Below, piece after piece: positions 12,690 to 24,836 of a stretch of 64,000 nucleotides of DNA. How positions within the stretch are numbered: position 1 is the stretch's first letter; the number at the start of each line of letters is the position of its first letter. Origin of the DNA: Hydractinia symbiolongicarpus (Eukaryota > Cnidaria > Hydrozoa > Anthoathecata > Hydractiniidae). Position numbers and translations under genes: made by a program. The DNA lies in the NCBI RefSeq assembly GCF_029227915.1, contig NC_079879.1, forward strand, positions 6,202,001 to 6,266,000, written 5' to 3'. The notes under the pieces were generated by a model. The model worked only from the letters and a program-made list of their open reading frames with translations. It ran no database searches and had not been told where the DNA came from.

Positions 12690-12860
12690 TTTTGTGTTTT
12701 GCTATTTCTACCTCTGGTCTCTTGGTAATGCGCGAGCTTATACCATACGCCAGCGCCTATTGCGAGTACGGCTAAAGCTCCCACTCCATAAAGATATATA
12801 GCCCTGGAAGTACTATGTTCTGTAGAAGCTGCTACTGAAGGCTCTACAGCGTTTATGTTC
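12690..12860 (-). pseudogene. Membrane-segment protein fragment in the Polinton region
   Basis: On the - strand an open stretch reads AVEPSVAASTEHSTSRA, then a hydrophobic helix (YLYGVGALAVLAIGAGVWY) and a basic tail. Small single-span proteins of this kind occur in Polintons and related elements. It has no clear start and lies between other broken frames. Family membership is inferred from neighbourhood only. Confidence 0.3.
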
Positions 12861-12915
12861 TTCTATAGATCATCCTTCCTCTTCTTCATCAGTGCCGCTA
12901 ACTTGTGAGCTTAGG

Positions 12916-13104
12916 CTATTCCACCTGGATGCTTAATTTTGTAATTAAACCTTCTTCTTCCTCGCTTATAAAAGGCTTCATATATTTGCTTGCGGCCCTG
13001 GAAGATTCTATGCATAACCTCAACTCACATAAATGAGGTGAATATCTAGCGGCAGTTGGGATTAGAATGACATCTCTTGCGATATACTGGCCAAGACCAT
13101 TCAT
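12916..13104 (-). pseudogene. Unrecognised ORF in the Polinton region
   Basis: 62 codons starting with ATG: GLGQYIARDVILIPTAARYS, then an acidic EEEEG stretch near the end. I do not recognise a domain. Its strand matches the membrane-segment fragment next to it, so both may come from one block of - strand Polinton genes. Confidence 0.3.
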
Positions 13105-14239
13105 GGCAGCAAAAACTTGCTATATTTCCATAGCAAATAATGAGATGATAGCTTGTGGCAAGTCCATTAGGCCTTTTATAATATCCTTCAGTTTACTTTA
13201 GCAAACAATTTCCTACCTTCTCGTACTTTTCTCTAACTCTTTAAATATTTTTAAATTTGTGGAAAACCTTGTACGATCGCGCGTTCCAAAAATGTTCCAA
13301 AAGTGTAGTACGCAAGAACCCCTAAGCATGCCTTTGAATCTTGGGGTCTTATTGTATGTCTTTCTTCAGGGCATTTACACTGGCGAGTTAAACAAAATTT
13401 CCTTACAACATTTGCATACATGTTGATCACATGCGTAGAGAGTACTTTAACTGTTTATCGACATTCTCGCGAAGCTCATTTTGCACTTAGGCATTGTTTG
13501 TATTCTCTATTGCCTCCTCTGATCCTTTAACGATAAACTCTTTGGCACATTTTTTTGGTAAAAGATGTGCCGAACCTTTCCGTAGACGCTTGTCGACTGG
13601 GGCCTTTTTAGGGCTTGGCCTTTTACGGTGTTGGCCTCTACCTCAAAGACTGGTGCGAGTTCATTCATGTTTATTATACCCTTCCGTTATCACAACAATA
13701 TCAAAAAACCTAAAGCAAGCTGCGAGAGCAGAATTAACGTGCAGATGATCGTAAGGATTACGAACATTTATGTTCAGTATACTGATGAAGCATACTAGAT
13801 TACTCTGAGATTGAGCGTTTCCCTTTCCATGTCTTCTTGTTCTTGTCTACAGGGTAGACACAAAACTTTAGACACATATTTTAAAAACAATACACACGTA
13901 AAGAATCGTTTTGAAGAGTTTCATTTCTTGTTGTTGTTTATGCGCAGTTTACCTAGAGAGGTTTTTAATTCAACTGCGAGTATCCCACACAGTGCCTTTA
14001 GTTTTTCACATCCATGATGTTATTAATACGGTGTATCCAGCTAACTTTGTTCTTAATACTCCATACAGAATGTCATGCTGTACTTCGCATTAATGAACTC
14101 ACTTTCTTTATGGTGAGATCTCAGAGGCCATTTCTGCATACACTTTTTTTTAACAGGCATTTAGGGCAATTCTTTTGACCAGCAAACGGTACTACACAGA
14201 GAGAGGTTTAGCCACACTGTATCGCAATGGGTAGAGTAC
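13105..14239. other. Unassigned part of the Polinton region
   Basis: Several broken frames lie on both strands. One on the - strand around 13650 starts MNELAPVFEVEANTVKG but is interrupted soon after. No protease, integrase or other named Polinton gene could be identified. Confidence 0.25.
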
Positions 14240-14760
14240 ATGTCGATGAAAACAGGAAGGCACATACACCATGCATTTTGTTGTCACGAAAACGCGTCAT
14301 ACGTAAAGAAAAGGAGGAACTTGAAGAAGACGGTAATGAGCCTACAACGAAGACTGTCTAGGAATATCACGGTTGCAAGTAGCACGGATTCCCCTGTTAG
14401 CCGAAGCCAGTGCGTAGCGTCGCGAGGAGACATTGAAAAAGCGAAAGCTATACAGGAACAAGACTGCAACCTTGTCATTAGCTGGAAATGCAAGGATCCA
14501 CCCAGGGTGAAACGAAATTTTAAGAAAGAGTTTACACCATACCCTCACTACATCGTTTTTGACTTTAAGGCTTTTTTGCATGCATGTATCAGCAGCAAAC
14601 AACAGATGTCACGTATATCGCAGAGCACGTATCAGTGAGCATCGCTATTCACAATTGTTGAAATGATGAACCATCATTCATAGAGTACGAAGATTCATAG
14701 AGTACGAAGACCCTAAAGTTGTGGTTAAACGATTCATTAAAGATCTGGAAAAAAGGCGAA
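14240..14760 (+). pseudogene. Polinton family-B DNA polymerase fragment, broken
   Basis: The frame is open for 132 codons from 14240 to a TGA at 14636-14638. Near its end it reads FTPYPHYIVFDFKAFL, which resembles the exonuclease I segment of protein-primed family-B polymerases, except that the expected acidic residue after DF is Lys. After the stop the similarity continues as IEYEDPKVVVKRFIKDLEK. A 17-bp direct duplication (TTCATAGAGTACGAAGA, twice at 14675-14710) shifts the frame. The palm domain is missing. Confidence 0.5.
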
Positions 14761-15280
14761 AATCATCGTTTAATTTTAATTTTTGTTGAATCAGTCAACG
14801 GTGTAGTCGGAATTACGCCATTGGTTTACTCTGGTTGACTCTTTTACTTTTATGATGGTTTTGCTAATCTTTTTGAGCCCAAACTTAGCAGGGTTAGTAA
14901 GTCTGCACTTCAGTTTATATACAAAGTGATTATATGCTGAATTAATCGATTGACATTTTTTATTCTTTGCCATTGTCTATCGCTGCAGGTTTTGATGACA
15001 TTATTAAAGTATAGCTCGGCCTACTTGCTTTAAGAGCTGGTATGAAGACTTTCGTGGACGATGTTATATCGTCTGGTAATCAATCTTGAAATTGGTTGTG
15101 ATAAATATCCCATTCACACCTAACAAAACTGGTTTAAACTGGCTTTACTTAAACTGATTTTCATTAAAACTCAGTTTTTACATGTACCATTCACACCTAA
15201 AGTTCAAAACACATTTGCCACAATGAAGAATTAAATTTAGTATGTTCAATATTCTGACTTAAAGCCATTTTGAAAGGAGT

Positions 15281-15577
15281 AAAAAACGTTTAGGTTGGTT
15301 ACCTATTAAACAAAGACGAGAATGGCATTTGATGATCACAGCCTTTAAAAGTGTTCATCAGAATAATTGGCCAAAGTATTTGAAAAATGAAATTGTTGTT
15401 TACAAAAGAACTCTTCGAAATGCTGACGAAATTCGATTAAAGACATCACTTCGCAAAAACACTTTCGAAGATGTAACAACTACGTCTTTCAATCGACTTC
15501 CTAAAGACATTCGCTCGATTAAAAAGCTGATAACATTTAAAAGAGAGACAAAATTATTTTTACTGAAAGAAATTTAA
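15281..15577 (+). pseudogene. Non-LTR retrotransposon RT C-terminal end
   Basis: 98 codons plus stop read KKRLGWLPIKQRREWHL, then FKSVHQNNWPKYL, RNADEIRLKTSL and FNRLPKDIRSIKKLITFK. This is the conserved tail of jockey/CR1-type reverse transcriptases. The catalytic part is absent, so this is a 5'-truncated copy. Its 3' flank ends in an (AAT)n run at 15864-15899. It lies inside the inverted-repeat element. Confidence 0.7.
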
Positions 15578-15862
15578 GTAAATTTTTGTGGATCATTCTG
15601 TTGTTATGCGTTAATTGACTTTTCCTTACTCAAATCGCGCACTTTCTCTTCTGTGTTTTTGTTTTTGTTTTTGTTTTCTCGTCCGTTTCTTTTAACAATA
15701 TTATCATTAGTATTTTTTTTTAATATATATTAGAAATTTCTTTTAGTGTAAGCATAATGTATATATATACATATATTTTAAATTTTATTAATCTCCTTGT
15801 TTAAAATTTTCTGGATGAAGAGCTATGTATATTTGTATATGGATATGCCAGAATATAGTCTT

Positions 15863-15863
<1 letters not shown>

Positions 15864-15899
<36 letters not shown>
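15864..15899 (+). repeat. (AAT)n tail of LINE copy
   Basis: About 12 AAT units follow the LINE 3' region. The same tail type ends the LINE at 55461-55908. Confidence 0.8.
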
Positions 15900-15902
<3 letters not shown>

Positions 15903-16464
15903 TATTCTCTGGTCAGAACCATGAATAAAGTTTATAAAGAATTTATATGATAGCTAGGTTAGCTACACCATAATAATATTTCTTTAAAATTTATTTAATT
16001 GAAAGTTTGCTAGCAGACCACAACAATAATTGTCTTTTCACTTTTAAAACTTCGCTGTAGCCTAATAACAAAGTGCCTCATATATACAGCCTCATGTTTA
16101 CTTTGCATACTGGAATCCTTTTTCAATATGAATGTGTAGCTAGCTACTGCTCCTGATGTGCATAACCACTATAATAGTTAGACCAGCGTAAAATACACCA
16201 AAAGGTTTCTTCTGAATAAAAACTTAATTCGGATATGAGTTCAACTACATTTAATTCTATATTTTGCCCAATTTATCTTCCAATGTTGAGAACAACTTTC
16301 TCGTGCTGCACGACCAACCCAGTGATCGGCCATTTTTGTTTGTTTAAACATGGTTTTCGATAAAACACGAATAAAACAACCTCGACAGGTTGTTTTATTA
16401 AAACTAAGTTTATTAAAACTGACTTCATTAAAGCAGGTTTTATTGTGGTATGAACGAGTATAGA

Positions 16465-16500
16465 TGTTTTAATGTGGTTTTATAAAACCACATTAAAACA
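16465..16500. repeat. Perfect 36-bp palindrome
   Basis: Two 18-bp arms meet without a spacer at GGTTTTA/TAAAACC. It sits just inside the right terminus of the 15.1-16.5 kb element. Confidence 0.85.
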
Positions 16501-17218
16501 TGTTTTAACTTCAGGTGTGAATGGGGTATAAGCTTGCATAATATTCATCAGTTCAAAGTTCAATAGTTCGTTATGAGTCCGAAATAGGTTTTGCTATCGC
16601 TTTTATCAATAACATTTTTATGTATACATGTTGTTTCATAGAAATTGCATAATGCTATTTTAGTAATTAAATTAATAGTTTTTCCATGAGAATTTTTCGA
16701 CCTCCCCTCTTTCCCGATTCTTGCCGAACTCTCTTCATCCTGTGTTAAACTGGGGAATAAGTAATCTAACACTCATTAATGTACTCTAGAGTACTAAATG
16801 ATAATCGCTTCTTTCCAGATTGTTAGGTTTTAGATCTTTCACGCGCATATTCCAACCACTCCTTCGTACTTCGCTGACAATCATAACATTAAGGGTAAAA
16901 AGTAACGTCTTTATTTAGTCCGAACTCGCGAACGCCGCGAAATTAGATATCATGCAGAAGAAACAGTTATTACCAGACTACTTAACATTGCAACAAATAA
17001 AGCTTCAAAGGAGATAAATTCATAGTTTTTCATTATTTTGCGTCATAAGTTTCCGGTAATTTTCTTTTTAAAGTTCAATGTAATCTGATGCCTACGGAAA
17101 TATAAGACAACAAATTAACCACATGGTAAAGAAAATTTATATCAATAATTGGATTAGATTGGAATTTCCCACTGGTTTAGCTTAACAGAAAAATAAAACA
17201 AAACACTCCCCAACACAA

Positions 17219-17280
17219 CACAACAACAACAACAACAGCAACAACAACCAACCAATAACAACAACAACAACAACAACAAA
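17219..17280. repeat. (CAA)n microsatellite
   Basis: A CAA/ACA-rich tract interrupted by CCAACCAA. It creates artificial poly-Leu and poly-Cys runs on the - strand. Confidence 0.85.
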
Positions 17281-17516
17281 CATTTGTTGGCAAATTCTAG
17301 ATACATACTTTGCATCCTTTCACAATATTTCAGTGACATTTTGATTTTTACATCTAAAGGAACCGAAACTTGCAATGCAAAATTAGTCACGTTCAACGCC
17401 TCTGCTGTCAATAAAACAATAATTAGCAAAGAAACAATGACAAATACATAAGCGAAGAGTGACAAAAAGTAATTTTGTGGTAAAATGTTAACAATTCCTT
17501 TTGATTTTTAATGTTA

Positions 17517-17573
17517 ATCCTTTTTAGTTCCAATGCTGAGATCTACCACCTCAGCATTGGAACTAAAAAGGAT
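17517..17573. repeat. Perfect 24-bp stem hairpin with 9-nt loop
   Basis: Arms 17517-17540 and 17550-17573 are exact reverse complements. The loop is ATCTACCAC. Size and perfection resemble a pre-miRNA-like foldback or a template-switch inversion. No flanking duplication is visible. Confidence 0.8.
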
Positions 17574-20500
17574 AGCTACGGAATTCCTAGCAGTGGTCAA
17601 GCCTGCCAAAGGGTGATTACATGAAAACCTAAGCATTGGTTGGAATTTGAGACCGGGCCAAAAACTGTTTTGCTATTAAATGAACATTTGAGATAGTATA
17701 ATCCTACGGTGAAAAATGTTTAGCTGCCTTCATGCAGTCATAATCGCAAATACTTTTGTAGCAAAATTCTCCATGCAATCACCCCAAGATATTCTTGGTA
17801 TACAATACTTGCTATTTAGAGGAAGCCATCTTGTATCTCTACGAACATAAACAAAATTAAAATTGTAGACATTCAATATAAGGCACTTAGCTAGAGTAAT
17901 TATAAACATTTACCACGAAAATTGCTTTTTAGAATAAAAAAAACTCAAATTCTTGCTACGACTTAATGTTAAATTCCCGTATCTTACAGTTTTACCTCTT
18001 GCCTAATTATTCCTTACTTCAAAGCAACAGCTTTTAAAATAACTGTCAGCTTTTAAAAGTTATTCTTGTCATATTAGACTTTTACATGTTTTTATATGTT
18101 AAAGTAAATGTATCATCACCAATTTTAGAATTGTGACTACAAGAATAGATTTTGAGGCAGCATCATAAAACCATTTAACAAGGTAACCTTTATTTATTGG
18201 TACTTTTTTAAGGCTTTTATTCATTATGGTATAATAATGCCCGTATTATGTGCGTTTAAAATGGTTGCACCGTAGCTTTAATTCCCTCACCACCTGCGGA
18301 GTATTTTAATTCCTTCGTGCTAACAGACGGACAAAGATGTACGCAATACCGATGCAGGAAATGTATATGCGTGTGTTGCTTGTGAAATTAATATTAAACT
18401 ATCCAAATTTTCGTTAAGACTACGACATCTTATCGTTTAAATGCAAAATGCGAAATGAGTTACTGTGGGTTTTTCTAAGTGTGGCAACACGGAGATCGTT
18501 TAAGCAATGGCCTTAAGTCCGTGGAACAATCCAGTGTAATTTGCCGCTGTTGGTCTTCGCAGCTATTATCCTTGAAACATGATGAGACAGGGAGCATCGT
18601 AATTTAGAAGCACCGTGGCGACAATAATTAAGTTTTTAAGACGGCGATAATTAACAAAAATTTGCGACGGTCGCCTGTCCAAATTCTTTTGCTGTTTGGT
18701 TATTTTAAGGTGATAAATGTGTAAAAAGAATAAAATTAGTTCTCGGACAAAAGTGACGAGGTTTTATTTCTCCGCCATTAAATTTTCCCTAAATAATTAA
18801 AACCTTTGAAAATATTTTTGTATCTTACAGATATGTTTTTTGCGTATTTCGAATTTTTGTTTTATTTGTACACCTATTCACGACAAACTTTGAATTTACA
18901 GTATAGTTACTAGAAACGTAAAAGGTTTGATTGGATTGAAGAAAGTCTTAGTTGAGCATCTTAGAGGATCCCAGGAGGGATATCACGCATGCAGAATTGT
19001 CTAATTCACTAAAGCAAGACAAGTTAATGTTAATTTAGCTGCCTGTTTATAATGCCATGCGTTATTCGCCTTTTATATTTTAAACTGGTGTCGTGAGTTA
19101 AGAGTGCATTACTTATAACATTAATTATTTCAGACAGGTCATTACTGTGTAAAAAAAGCATTTTAAGCGCACGTAGATCGCTATATACGTGTTAAAAGTT
19201 TGTGCCAATATACAAAGTTGTGTGAAAAACTATTATAAAGTTATTAACCATATTTTTCCGCTTTTCGCAGATAATATTAAGTGGTTTAAATGAGAAGGAA
19301 GTCTGAAAGTATGAATTTAAGAATATTATGTACCAAATTGCTTATAGACTTTCACGGTTTACTTTTAAACAAATTTGTTCTGAAATTTGCATGCTGATCC
19401 TTCTTTGAATTATTGTATCCTTCAAAAATTGTGTTCACCCAGGCACTGCACAACACGGAGGAGGTAGGATGAAGCTTTTTAGAGTCAAACACTTTAGAAA
19501 AAGTTGGGAAGAATATTTTCTTAATGCCTCATTACACAGAACCATGAAAACTAACCGCGCCTAACCGTTTTTCAGAGAATATATTTAGAAAAACCCAGAA
19601 AATTTCAATGTATAATCCCCAAATAAATTATATTTGATTTATCGAAAGCCTTAAAAACGTTGCCTGTTCAGACTCGAGTCTGAAATTGTATTTCCTTGAT
19701 TTGGTTAGGAAAGTTACCAACAGTTAGCAACTTAAGAGACTATCCTGAGTAAAAAATTATAGACAATAATGCTAAAAGAAAAGAAATTATGTTGGAAAAC
19801 TATTTTTCAATGATAGACAAACAACAAAATTTAAAACATTCCAGGAACCACGATATAAGCCAATCGAAATGCGAGCTTTACCACTTTTGAATTAGTAGTG
19901 CGTGCCTCCTATCATAATATGCTAGATTTGACAAGATTTTCAGAATTTCAACAAAAAGAATTTTTTTTGTTAGAGATGATAGACTGTGACATAACAATGG
20001 TCTACGACACACCTTTTTCTTTGTTCACCTGAAAATCTGTCGCAAACCCATCAAAACAAAACCTAAGACGAAAACATGGTTGCATTTCACAATTACTGGC
20101 AGTAATTTTTCTCTGTATAGTAGACAAATAAAGGAAACAGGAAATTATTTCCCACCTTTGTTGGTTGTTGTTTTCATACCAATTAATTCAAATCTTTTGA
20201 GGTAAGTACAATGTTTACCAGTGCGTACAAATATTTAACTTTGAGGTGCCAAGGCTTTGCTGACGATTCAAAATTACATTAGGGTATTTTAAAGACAAGC
20301 TTTTTTGAGTAGAAAATGTCTTTATGCTCTGCATTTGTTTACCTCTTTTTCTTATTTTCTTAATTTCTTTAACTTTGTTGATTTTGGCGAGGCAGAATTT
20401 CTTAAAATTGCCTAAAGAAGACAAAGAAATATAGGGGGAGATGGTTAGATAGACACAACCCAGAGCCTAGACGCGTATGTTTTTTGTTGATTAAACCGGG

Positions 20501-21762
20501 GCCGTAAAATTGTGTTTGTTTATTTTCAAAAACCATTAGGAATGCTTTGGTTTTATTTTTAACTTATCTGTTAAGAATTGTTGCATCTTTGAAAGCCATT
20601 TTAGTCAGATAAAACTATCTAGCTAGCAAATCTAGGCTACATTTTGCTGACCAGCCACACAATATGAAATTAGTTAGCTACATATATTTTCTAGCATTTA
20701 GTTAGTAGAAAAACTACTGATTATAATAGCAGCTGTAAAAATTTAGCTGGCTATCGAAAAATTTGGAGCAAATAGCTAGATTCTTAGTTCTTTTTTTAAT
20801 TTTTGATTAACCACAAAACCGAATTGAACCTGTGTGAAGAATCTTAAACTGTTCACGAAACGGACAGCTAACTAGCTACCTAACTAACATATCCATTATT
20901 TAGAAATTGTTTACTCCCCTGATATCTGTACTTAACCTTTACGACGTCTGCAGTGTAAGGTCCAAATAACCGATCTGATTATTTTGTACGTTTTATGTCA
21001 TACTCACTAAATGCGGAATTATAACACTACGGTGTTAAAACAGCAGCGTAAATTATACAAACATTAAAAAGCCAAAAAAAGGGAAATAAAAATAAAAAAA
21101 GAGAATGAAATATAAACAAAAGGATGTTGCAAGTCAACTTGAAATATTTAATACAAAATTTCTGTTTTTACTTTTTTTTCTTTTTTTTCTGTATCTTGGA
21201 TCACATGACATATGATATCGTTTAACGTCTATTTTATGATAAAATGGTACTGAATGTTTGTGTATAATATATAGAATGTTATACATGGTAAAACATATTG
21301 TATCCGGCAAAAAATATATCGCGTATTTTAGCCTTCAGCAGCACCCTTATCTAAAGCTAAGATGAGAAACCTTGTTGTTAGAGTTTTTCTGGAAATATAC
21401 CTGGATTGTGTCCTCGAATCAACAAATAAAAACTTAAAAAGTCCTGACATATTTCAGTCAGCAAGCCAAAAACTAAATATGCTATCAAAGAACTTTTATT
21501 CTTCTTGTCTCAATAAAACATACCTTATTAAAAATTGCTAAAAATCACACTACAAGCCTGCTTGTGAACCATATGTGCTAAGACCATAATTCGATAACAA
21601 CCCTTGCTAACATTTTTAGGTGAAGATTGGGCTAATTTCTGCTTGAGGGGCAAAGCTGGTTTCCCATAAGAGATAGCTCTCGAAACCTAAAACTTTTAGT
21701 TTTTTAAGGCCAGCTGATTAGCCGACTCTATAATTCTGAAGGCATGGATTGGATGGCTCTAT
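17574..21762. other. Gene-poor AT-rich stretch
   Basis: No exon with a recognisable domain and no clear transposon terminus was found. Around 20.6-20.9 kb there are several TAGCTAGC-type motifs but no defined unit. Confidence 0.4.
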
Positions 21763-22179
21763 TTACACTAGTTTGTCATAGTCAATTAAAAAACTTTCCT
21801 TCAAAGTGAGTTTGAAATCTTTAAACTCCCGCGATAAAATAGAAAAATCGTCAAAGGAAGGAGTATTGACACAGCGCAGAGTATGATCAGGAACTGAAGT
21901 GACTTAACTAGGCTAAACAAATCTGTTTTTACCCTTTAAAATATATTTTTCTAATTGTTCTCCTGACCTTAAAATGGCGCTATTGCCATAATAAATGACG
22001 TTGCAGCCAATACACTTAAAACTGTAATGCAGAACGGATTGTAAAAAATTAAGAATTCTATCTTTGAATCGAAATATTAAATGCATTCTTACAGCAGTAC
22101 GAAATATCAGCGGTATGTTACAATGAAGAAATTTATCACGAAATATATTACTTAAACGTGTTTTAATATCAAGCGACAT
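21763..22179 (-). pseudogene. Penelope-like GIY-YIG C-terminal fragment, broken
   Basis: On the - strand from 22179 the frame reads IKTRLSNIFRDKFLHCNIP, LIFRTAVRMHLIFRFKDR, then FKCIGCNVIYYGNS. This matches the region that links the RT to the GIY-YIG endonuclease in many Penelope-like proteins (C-x2-C then YYG). After a stop the similarity resumes as PSFDDFSILSREFKDFKL and ESFLIDYDKLV, the usual end of these proteins. It is a dead copy. Confidence 0.55.
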
Positions 22180-24787
22180 AATACCGGGAAAAACTGGTCC
22201 ATTTTATGTTTAATTTTCCTAGCATGGTTATACTCTGTGTGTATTTCTTCGATGCGCAAAAAGAATGATTATACAAAATGACAAATAAACCCCTTCAACT
22301 CAAAGTTAAACTGCATCATGGAGAAGACTGCATACAACTTATTTCACCTGTTTCTGTATGTTAAATTTTATTGATGTGCCGCAAAGTTTTTTAAAATGTA
22401 TAATATGTTAATCCTAAGGTTAACAGCTACCGCTTTCAAAACACCATCAACTAATCCCAAATTGAGGTAAGTATTTGCAAATACATACTTACTTAATCCT
22501 ATTATTACCTGGACTTTTTTGGCCCCTGTAACCTCAAGGGGAAGACAAGTGCCCGCGGGTACTAAATTGCACACTAAATACGCTTATGTAACGAAACTTC
22601 TTACAGTTTTCAAATGTCTTAATATAAACTCATCCCAGGTAAGAAATTAGTAGCGTTTGCTTATGTCACAAGTACGCTTTTTAAATTCGTTTTCTCTCTT
22701 AAAATAATTTAGAAGAGTAAAACCCTTAAAGTGACATAGACAAAAAAGTTTTTTTGAACATGAAAAATAATGCCTGGTTTTACATGTTAAGACAAATGGC
22801 GTGATTGTGGTTTAAATACATTACTTCTGTGTGCAACTTTAGGTGTGGCTTAGATGTGTCATATTGGACTGCTGCTATTAAAAGAAAATTTCGATAAAAT
22901 AATCAATCACTTAAAGCATTAACTACTGCACTATTAATGCAACTGTGGATCACGTACACTGGTAAATAAAGGAATTTTTGTATCACCTAAAATGTTTTTG
23001 CTGCATTATGTTTTTTAATTGTGCTGTTATTAACTTTAAAAGCCAAACTTACTGTGATCACTAGTTAATCTTAAATTGCTTTTCTGGAGATAAACTGTAT
23101 TTTACTCACCAACTTTGGTTTTTAAACTCGAATGAGTACCATGATAACCGCAATGAGAGTCGTGTCGCTGTTGTATTTTTCTGTTTATTACGGTCAATTT
23201 CAACTCTTTCTGTTTTGGTTATTGGTGTTTAATTATGCGTTTAAAAATGACAAAACAGCCTAAATGCAGGAGTTAGCTCCTCCTTTACTCCCTAACTGTT
23301 TAATAACGCTTGATATCGTTCCCAGATTAAGTTAGAGTATAAAAATGTAACACACTAGCAAGGTCTAGCACTTTTCTTTCATCCTTTCCACAAATGAAGA
23401 TGCTACGAACTTTCACAGACTTAATTGATCTAACTTTAGTCGTGGTTATTAATGCGCTTAAATTGAGGAGATTCGTCATTTTTACATCACTGCATGCAGG
23501 CATAATAATGTCTTCGTTAAGAAGTTGACCTATAAAAGATTGAAAAAAAAAGCAAATGCATCTTGAATTGTTTTACTTTGATGTACCGCTGCTATTTCTC
23601 AACTTTGTCAAACAAAATAAATGTGATTTTTGAAATCCTCACCTCGAACTTAATAAAATATGAAGTCTTTAGATTCATACCGCAAACAAACACCAAACTC
23701 TGCTTGAAACAGAAGCTTATAAGCACAAATCAAAAAGTAAAAAAAACTTTGACCCTAACATTAACACTATCAAAACAGCACCTTCACATGTCGGATTAAG
23801 TTGAAAATTTATACACACACCAATTTAATGATGCTGAATATGATCAAAACATCAAAATTCTAAAATTTTAGATAACATGCATTTCGGAAAATGTGTATTG
23901 GTTTAACCGTGATATTACCTTCAGCAATTTTAAACTTCACAGAATTTAGGCACTTCAAAGAAAAACGACAAGAAAATGTGAACTTTAAAAGCGTTGACTT
24001 TTAATAAGAAATAACAGCCAAAGTACAGTGGTACGGTTGTTAAACATAACTATTAAAAAAGTCATTTTCGTAGATAATAGCAATTACCATAGAAAAGTGC
24101 CTGATTTGAATGTCTGTAATTTTTAATAGCCTTTGGTAATTTATTTTTGTACAAAGAAAGGAAAATCCGCTCCCAACTTGTCTACATTGAAAAGCAAACG
24201 TTGTGTAATATGACGTTTAGTTTCGCACAAGGCATGAATAAATTCAACATCGACATTGGAACCTATTAGGATTTACTGCGTTTCGTTTCCCATTAAATAA
24301 AAATATTTGTCACCATTCCACCACGATATTTTGCACTTATTTGCTTGATATTGCTCATTCGCAATTTATAGTTTTATTCGACGGCAGAGGCGTTGAACGT
24401 GACTAATTAAAATTGCTATTATTTTAGATGTCACATCATTCCACATGTAAAGCATATGCTTACTTCAGGAACAGTGTTTTTGGTTTTAAAGTTAATTCCT
24501 CCTTCTTGGAAATCTTGGAAATCACAAAAAAGCTTTCTAGGAAGATCCCTAATCCCTTTAATTTCGGTTTTTTGAAATTTCCAGAATTACATTTTGGGAC
24601 ACACTGTCATTAAACTTTCGCCGGAAAACACTTTCGCCAATTAATAAAATCGCGAAACCGTTTAAAATATTTTATTATAAGTTCGGTTTTTCTTAATGTT
24701 TCGTTACAACGTTTTAAAAAAAAAAATGTAAAATAAATAATTATTGGGTACTTGGGTCATACACAAAAGGATTTTTTGGGAGATTGT
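22180..24787. other. Gene-poor stretch downstream of the P450
   Basis: No coding exon is recognised. It contains one segment (about 24340-24440) similar to 17360-17465 in opposite orientation, reported separately. Confidence 0.35.
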
Positions 24788-24793
24788 TTTATT
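24788..24793 (-). promoter_or_regulatory. Candidate poly(A) signal of the P450
   Basis: TTTATT on the + strand reads AATAAA on the - strand, about 315 nt after the P450 stop. Its use would place the 37-bp tandem repeat inside the 3' UTR. Confidence 0.45.
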
Positions 24794-24836
24794 ACACTGT
24801 AAATAGCAGTACATTCACATAACCTAATTGTCTATA

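Larger units (their letters stand above)
15106..16530. mobile_element. Inverted-repeat DNA element, about 1.4 kb
   Basis: The left end reads TATCCCATTCACACCTAA. The right end is the inverted TATACCCCATTCACACC (16514-16530). The left side carries a second copy of the motif at about 15189 (CCATTCACACCTAAAGTT). The interior has no transposase and contains a LINE 3' end. The target duplication is unclear (TA or TATA), so the superfamily is not assigned. Confidence 0.6.

Noticed and set aside
17154-17465. - strand frame with a hydrophobic start and poly-Leu/poly-Cys runs
   Set aside because: It has no ATG (the apparent start is TTG), and the Leu/Cys runs are translations of the (CAA)n microsatellite. 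Only the first third might be a real exon, noted through its similarity to 24.4 kb.
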